Assembly: GCA_902801515.1 (NCBI GenBank)
Contig: CADCII010000012.1
Span: forward strand, 25,247 to 89,246
Origin: an uncultured Lachnospiraceae bacterium
GTDB lineage: Bacteria; Bacillota; Clostridia; Lachnospirales; Lachnospiraceae
Length of the DNA: 64,000 bases
Direction: 5' to 3'
A program made the translations under genes and the position numbers. Below the pieces are notes generated by a model. That model did no database searches and was not told the DNA's origin. It worked only from the letters and a program-made list of their open reading frames with translations. This document shows positions 59,739-64,000 of this stretch, piece by piece (within the stretch, counting starts at the first letter, position 1; the number at the start of each line of letters is the position of its first letter).

Positions 59739-62219
59739 ATGAGAGAACAGTATGCAGTATTGACCCGGACAGATATGCTCGAGATCATACCGGATGATCT
59801 CAGGAAGGTTCTTGATACAGAAGCTGGACGGATTCTTGACGGTATCATCGGGATCATTAACTATTCAACAGATATACGTATGGATTATCACGGGGACAGA
59901 CTGTCTCTGTCATCAGCAGACTCCGAAGAGTATGCGAAGAAAATATTCGAATACCAGCTGCAGGAGGATTCCATGCTGAACGGCGTCCTTGGCATGAAAG
60001 TCCGCCATGGGAAGGACAATGAATCCCTGCTTCACTATATCCGCAGGAAGGCCAGCCGCAGGCTGATCGAGGAAAATGAACGCGATATAGTCAGAAGAGT
60101 GAGGAACCGTTATTTCCTTGAGAGTGGCTCCGGAAAAGACAATAGCCCGGGGAACAGAGGAGGCGGCCGCAGGGACGGAAGACATGCGGACGGTGGTTTC
60201 TACTGGCCGGACGCATTCGACATATACGGTATGCAGACTGACAGGAAAGGTCTTGGAAGCACTCTGCTGGTTGGATATCTGGTCTCACAGATCGGAAGAT
60301 CCACCAGGATCCTTAGAGCGTCTGCTGCGAGGTTTCAGCTGATGGACGTGTCCAGGATGCTGGATCTATATGACTCAGTCGGCTTCTCAGCTCCTGCGCA
60401 TATCCCGGATCTTTTTCCGGAAGCCAGGAAGATCAGAAGGCACTTTATCATCCATGTGGGCGGAACCAATACAGGCAAGACATATGACTCCATGCGTATG
60501 CTGGCGCAGGCTCCGTCCGGCGTCTATCTGTGTCCTCTGCGGATGCTTGCCTATGAAGGCAGGGAAGTGATCAGAAACTGGGGCGTCCCCTGTTCTTTCG
60601 CTACCGGTGAGGAGAAGGAGATCGATCCCGGGGCAAAACATATGTCAGAGACGATCGGGATGCTGGATTTCAGCCATCCATATGACTGTGCCGTTATCGA
60701 TGAGTGCCAGCTGATCTCGGGGGAAGACGGATCTCTGTACACGAATGCGATACTAGGCGTGAACGCGAAGACAGTCTGCGTCTGCTGCGCTTACAGCGGC
60801 CTGGAGATCACAAAACGTCTGATCGAACTGTGCGGCGATACATGGGAAGTCACGGAACATCACAGAACCTCGGAACTGAAGTTTGAAGAAGAGGAATATG
60901 AGTCTCCCAGAAAAAATGACGCCTACATCGTTTTTTCCAGACTCGGTGCCTATCAGATGGCGGAATGGCTGGAAGAGAAGGGCATGACTCCCTCGATCGT
61001 GTACGGGAAACTTCCGTATGAGGTGAAGATGGAAGAGGCAAGGAAGTTTGAAGCGGGGGAGACGGACTGTCTTGTCGCTACGGACGCCATTGCCATAGGA
61101 CAGAATTACAATATTGAACGGATCGTATTCAGGGACGTTACAAAGTTTATAAACCGCAGAGAGATCCGTCTGGATTCCCAGACCGTCAAACAGGTGGCGG
61201 GCCGGGCCGGAAGATACGGACGGTTCCCGGTCGGATATGTGAATACACTGCGAAGCAGCGACCGTGAGGAGATCCTGTCGAAACTGAAGGAAGAGGACGT
61301 GCCGTCCTCTACAGCACCGCTGGAGCTGCCTTCATTTCTGGTTGAAAAAGACCTGCCGCTGAGCCTGATCTACAGGGCGTGGACTTCCAGTGAAGCAGGC
61401 GAGCCGTTCGTAAAGGCCGATACGACAACAGAACTTGTGATCTGCCGCCTGATCGAGGAGGAATTCAGCCTGATCAGCAAGGCAGACGAATACACGCTGG
61501 CTTCCCTTCCGCTTGACCTGCGTGACCGTACGCAGATTGAACTGCTCAGACAGCTTCTCGGCGCCATGCTGCGTCCGACAAGTGACAAAGAGTGGAAGAG
61601 CCTCCTGCCGCAGCCGGACATGATCAAAGCGATGATGGCGTACAGACCCCACCTTCGGGACTGCGAGAAACTGTGCCGCGACCTTGATCTGGCGTCAAGT
61701 TTCTTCTACAAGATCCGCAGGGATGACCTGGCAGAGTACGTGATCCGTCTCAAACCGGCAGTCACAAAACGCATTGCACAGATCATGGCAGAGGAGATTC
61801 CGCAGGCAGCGCCCGGAGAAGATCCTGAGCTTAAGGAGGATACTTCTTCCTGGCCTCTGGCGTATATCTATGTAAGCCTGTCAGGCCAGACGGAGCGCAA
61901 TACGGGACGCTTCCCGGCAGGAGACTATGCGAAACTGTACTCCCACAGGCTGGAGCAGTCATTTGGAAATGAAGCCTCCTACATTGATTATTACTGCTAC
62001 AAGAAAAAAGACAGAACGCCGGACTACTGCAGATTTGAACCTTATCTAAGATATACTGTAAGACTGGATCCCCAGTTTATCATCTCAGATGAGGGAAGAT
62101 ATTATCTTGCAGAGCGTTTTGAAGTAGTTAAAAGTGATTATAAAGAAGCTGCGTCACCGTACAGGTCACAGTCTTACCGCAACAGGCGCCCGCGCGGCAG
62201 AGGACGCAGAAGGCGATAG
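59739..62219 (+). CDS. SUV3-like DEx(H/D) superfamily 2 helicase
   Basis: An 826-residue SF2 helicase. The start is taken at ATG 59739 because earlier in-frame codons run through the hairpin at 59659-59694. Residues about 1-230 are a unique N-terminal region. Helicase motifs are I HVGGTNTGKTYDS (Lys247), II VIDECQ (321-324), a SYSGLEI-type motif III variant (CAYSGLE), and VI QVAGRAGRYGR (485-494). The LRMLAYEG, HHRTSEL and FINRREIR segments match the SUV3 group of mitochondrial and some bacterial RNA helicases, which work with RNA-degrading nucleases. A Gly/Arg-rich basic tail (RNRRPRGRGRRRR) suggests RNA contact. A TrmH-type gene follows 16 bp downstream. Its nuclease partner, if any, is not here. 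Confidence 0.85.
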   Translation: MREQYAVLTRTDMLEIIPDDLRKVLDTEAGRILDGIIGIINYSTDIRMDYHGDRLSLSSADSEEYAKKIFEYQLQEDSMLNGVLGMKVRHGKDNESLLHYIRRKASRRLIEENERDIVRRVRNRYFLESGSGKDNSPGNRGGGRRDGRHADGGFYWPDAFDIYGMQTDRKGLGSTLLVGYLVSQIGRSTRILRASAARFQLMDVSRMLDLYDSVGFSAPAHIPDLFPEARKIRRHFIIHVGGTNTGKTYDSMRMLAQAPSGVYLCPLRMLAYEGREVIRNWGVPCSFATGEEKEIDPGAKHMSETIGMLDFSHPYDCAVIDECQLISGEDGSLYTNAILGVNAKTVCVCCAYSGLEITKRLIELCGDTWEVTEHHRTSELKFEEEEYESPRKNDAYIVFSRLGAYQMAEWLEEKGMTPSIVYGKLPYEVKMEEARKFEAGETDCLVATDAIAIGQNYNIERIVFRDVTKFINRREIRLDSQTVKQVAGRAGRYGRFPVGYVNTLRSSDREEILSKLKEEDVPSSTAPLELPSFLVEKDLPLSLIYRAWTSSEAGEPFVKADTTTELVICRLIEEEFSLISKADEYTLASLPLDLRDRTQIELLRQLLGAMLRPTSDKEWKSLLPQPDMIKAMMAYRPHLRDCEKLCRDLDLASSFFYKIRRDDLAEYVIRLKPAVTKRIAQIMAEEIPQAAPGEDPELKEDTSSWPLAYIYVSLSGQTERNTGRFPAGDYAKLYSHRLEQSFGNEASYIDYYCYKKKDRTPDYCRFEPYLRYTVRLDPQFIISDEGRYYLAERFEVVKSDYKEAASPYRSQSYRNRRPRGRGRRRR

Positions 62220-62235
62220 GGCAGGAGTACCAGAT

Positions 62236-63057
62236 ATGAGACAGATCCTGTATATAACAGAACCCGGACATCCGGAGCTTGAAGTATTTACAGCGCTCAA
62301 TGAGCCGCAGCTGTATCACTACTGTGAGCCGTCTCCCGGACTGTTTATTGCTGAGACCCCCAATGTGGTCCGTAGAGCTCTGGATGCGGGATATGAACCA
62401 GTATGCATGCTCTGTGAAGAGTCGCTGGTAAGAACAGCAGATGAGATCCTTACCGGATATCCGGACATGCCGATTCATTCCTGTGCAATGGATGTGCTGA
62501 AGCAGATCACCGGATTCTCCCTGACCCATGGAATGCTCTGCTCGATGCGAAGGAAGACAGAGAAGGATGCGGGAGAGCTGCTCAGGCAGATCGGATGTGA
62601 AAATGAAAGCGCCGTACGGATTGCGGTCCTTGAGGATGTAGTCAATCCGACCAATGCAGGCGCGATCTTCAGAAGTGCAGCAGGGCTGGGCATGGATGCC
62701 GTATTTCTGACAGAAGGATGCGCAGATCCACTGCAGAGAAGATGCATAAGGGTAAGCATGGGAACAGTGTTTCAGATACCCTGGGCAATAATAAAAGGAG
62801 ACTGGATTGCCCGGCTTCATGAAGAAGGATACCGGATCGCCGCCATGGCTCTGGAGAAGGACAGTATACAGGTTTCGGATCCGTCCCTGAAGGGGGAGGA
62901 CAGACTTGCGATCGTTCTTGGGAGTGAGGGATACGGACTTAAGAAGGAAACGATCCTTGAGAGTGATGCCACTGTTCTTATTCCGATGAAGCATAATGTG
63001 GACTCTCTCAATGTCGCTGCGGCGGCTGCAGTTGCATTCTGGGAGATGCGGAAATGA
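62236..63057 (+). CDS. TrmH/SpoU-family RNA 2'-O-methyltransferase
   Basis: A 273-residue SPOUT-class methyltransferase acting on tRNA or rRNA ribose. The start ATG 62236 is chosen because GCAGGAG lies about 8 bp upstream; the in-frame codon at 62134 lies within the helicase gene. Residues about 1-100 are an N-terminal substrate domain. Catalytic motifs: 1, EDVVNPTNAGAIFRSAAGLG; 2, VLGSEGYGL; 3, IPMKHNVDSLNVAAAAA. The knotted SAM site is intact. The target nucleotide cannot be assigned. It is co-transcribed with the helicase gene. Confidence 0.92.
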   Translation: MRQILYITEPGHPELEVFTALNEPQLYHYCEPSPGLFIAETPNVVRRALDAGYEPVCMLCEESLVRTADEILTGYPDMPIHSCAMDVLKQITGFSLTHGMLCSMRRKTEKDAGELLRQIGCENESAVRIAVLEDVVNPTNAGAIFRSAAGLGMDAVFLTEGCADPLQRRCIRVSMGTVFQIPWAIIKGDWIARLHEEGYRIAAMALEKDSIQVSDPSLKGEDRLAIVLGSEGYGLKKETILESDATVLIPMKHNVDSLNVAAAAAVAFWEMRK

Positions 63058-63194
63058 CATATATTTAACTGAATATGTTTAAACATGTTACTGATTTTTG
63101 GCATTTTAGTCAGAAAATGTAACAGAAATTGGGTTCTGATACCCCCTGAATCATAAAAATATCGATAAATATCGAAAAAACATGCAATTCAAAC

Positions 63195-63223
63195 TTTACA
63201 ATTTCGTTACATTCGTGTAAAAT
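63195..63223 (+). promoter_or_regulatory. Promoter of the last gene
   Basis: TTTACA (63195-63200), 17-bp spacer, TAAAAT (63218-63223), in an AT-rich 196-bp intergenic region otherwise without visible features. Confidence 0.6.
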
Positions 63224-63253
63224 CCAAAGTAACGGCGTAAGGAGAAAATTGCT

Positions 63254-64000
63254 ATGTTTTCAGAAAAAATTAAGAAACAGAATATCTACAGCAAAATAAT
63301 CCTTCTGATTGCGGCAATCATGCTTACCACAGCGATTCTTCCTGTCAGAGTGCATGCAGCATCTGCAACGAAGACGAAGAAGCTTAGTATGAGAGTCGGC
63401 CAGAAAGTTCAGCTTGAACTGAAGGACGTTGATTCAAAAGAGCTTAAGTGGAAGGGTGACAATAAGAAGTCCCTTAAGGTTTATAAGAAGACCGGTATCA
63501 TCAGGGCTAAGAAGAAGGGTACTGTTGTAGTTACTACGAAGTACGACGGAGTTACCTATAAGTTTAAGGTAAAGATCAAGAAGCGCAAGAAGAATCAGTC
63601 TACTGAGATCAAGACGGTTACCTGTAAACTGAAGAAGACTTCCGGCTCAGCAGCGACAGCTGATGCGGTCGAAGAAGATGAAGAAGATCTGGCGACTGTC
63701 AAGTATGCCGGTCTGAAGACAACAGCAACTGGTTCATTTGCAGTCAAGAATATCATCATGGTCGGCGATTCACGTACCGTCGGCATGAAGGCTGCTGTAG
63801 GCGGCAGCATGACTTACATCGGTAAAGTCGGCGAAGGACTTGCATATCTGAAGGGTACTGTTACTACCAAACTTAAGAAGCTTGGTAAGAACGGAAGCCT
63901 TAAGGGCAAAGCAATCGTATTTAATCTGGGTGTAAATGACCTGGGCAATGTAAACGGATATATCTCCTATATGAACAGCTTCGGAAAGACGCTGAAGAAT
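63254..64000 (+). CDS. Secreted Ig-like (Big2) / SGNH hydrolase surface protein (3' partial)
   Basis: A reading frame of 249 codons that runs off the right edge. A signal peptide (about 1-36, ending VHAAS) is followed by a Lys-rich bacterial Ig-like domain (about 40-115, with LKWKGDNKKSLKVYKKTGIIRAKKKG in two short strands), a Ser/Ala/acidic linker, and an SGNH hydrolase domain with nucleophile S173 in IIMVGDSRTVGM and block III VFNLGVNDLGN. Substrate is likely a wall or capsule glycan ester. The SGNH motif set matches that of the 36.6-37.8 kb gene. AAGGAG precedes the ATG. Confidence 0.85.
   Translation, partial: MFSEKIKKQNIYSKIILLIAAIMLTTAILPVRVHAASATKTKKLSMRVGQKVQLELKDVDSKELKWKGDNKKSLKVYKKTGIIRAKKKGTVVVTTKYDGVTYKFKVKIKKRKKNQSTEIKTVTCKLKKTSGSAATADAVEEDEEDLATVKYAGLKTTATGSFAVKNIIMVGDSRTVGMKAAVGGSMTYIGKVGEGLAYLKGTVTTKLKKLGKNGSLKGKAIVFNLGVNDLGNVNGYISYMNSFGKTLKN

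Noticed and set aside
62128-63060. Antisense reading frame opposite the TrmH-type gene
   Set aside because: Shadow of a gene with intact SPOUT motifs; no independent evidence.

Overview
The window looks like one contiguous chromosomal segment of a Gram-positive anaerobe of the class Clostridia, most likely a Lachnospiraceae-type bacterium. The evidence is the family content (TGS-uridine kinase fusion, GerMN lipoprotein, SleB-type hydrolase, DUF4358 lipoprotein, DHHW/MBOAT pair, HisZ with short-form HisG, RecU, HisIE carrying an extra barrel domain), a type A RNase P RNA, consensus sigma-A promoters and strong AGGAGG-type ribosome binding sites. Base composition is near 50% GC by eye. Nearly all genes are on the + strand. 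There is no prophage, insertion sequence, CRISPR array or rRNA operon.

Layout: 1-3.3 kb, arginine biosynthesis argJ (cut by the window edge), argB, argD. 3.4-4.9 kb, glycerol kinase. 5.0-11.7 kb, competence genes comEA and comEC flanking a two-component system and a GerMN lipoprotein. 11.7-16.1 kb, a secreted subtilase with Ig-like tail and an amylosucrase-like GH13 enzyme. 16.2-20 kb, dgt-dnaG-trmK, without the rpoD gene usually found beside dnaG. 20-22.4 kb, tRNA-Ala(GGC) divergent from a TGS-uridine kinase, then rnpB. 22.5-25.7 kb, a large cell-surface repeat protein. 25.8-29.4 kb, a HAD phosphatase, an AlaX-type tRNA-editing protein and glmM. 29.5-33.1 kb, the dTDP-rhamnose operon rmlABDC. 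33.2-36.5 kb, a MerR-methyltransferase fusion, a PepV dipeptidase and a small lipoprotein. 36.6-40.5 kb, a divergent SGNH / MBOAT-DHHW surface acylation cassette. 40.6-43 kb, thyA-folA and a PfkB kinase. 43.0-45.3 kb, a 32-bp perfect palindrome, an MgsA-like protein with an eroded active site, rsmD, coaD and a coiled-coil protein. 45.4-49.2 kb, rsuA, a HAD hydrolase, a membrane protein, an rluA-family gene and recU. 49.3-56.3 kb, hisZGDB, HisF-like-HisIE and leuA. 56.3-57.5 kb, a structured intergenic repeat and a SleB-like hydrolase. 57.7-64 kb, thrC, a small membrane protein, a SUV3-like helicase, a TrmH/SpoU methyltransferase and the start of an Ig-like/SGNH surface protein.

Functionally the window combines amino-acid biosynthesis (Arg, His, Leu, Thr), nucleotide and replication functions (dgt, dnaG, thyA, folA, recU), RNA modification (trmK, rsmD, rsuA, rluA-type, trmH, AlaX) and envelope building (glmM, rml, MBOAT cassette, surface proteins). 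The observations most worth a second look are the MgsA homologue that has lost most catalytic residues, the degenerate HisF-like barrel fused to HisIE, the exactly symmetric divergent promoter sharing one palindromic -35 box, the 32-bp palindrome, the structured intergenic element whose 21-nt piece recurs across the stop codon of rmlC, and the bacterial SUV3-type helicase. No clearly new multi-gene defence or mobile system is visible.
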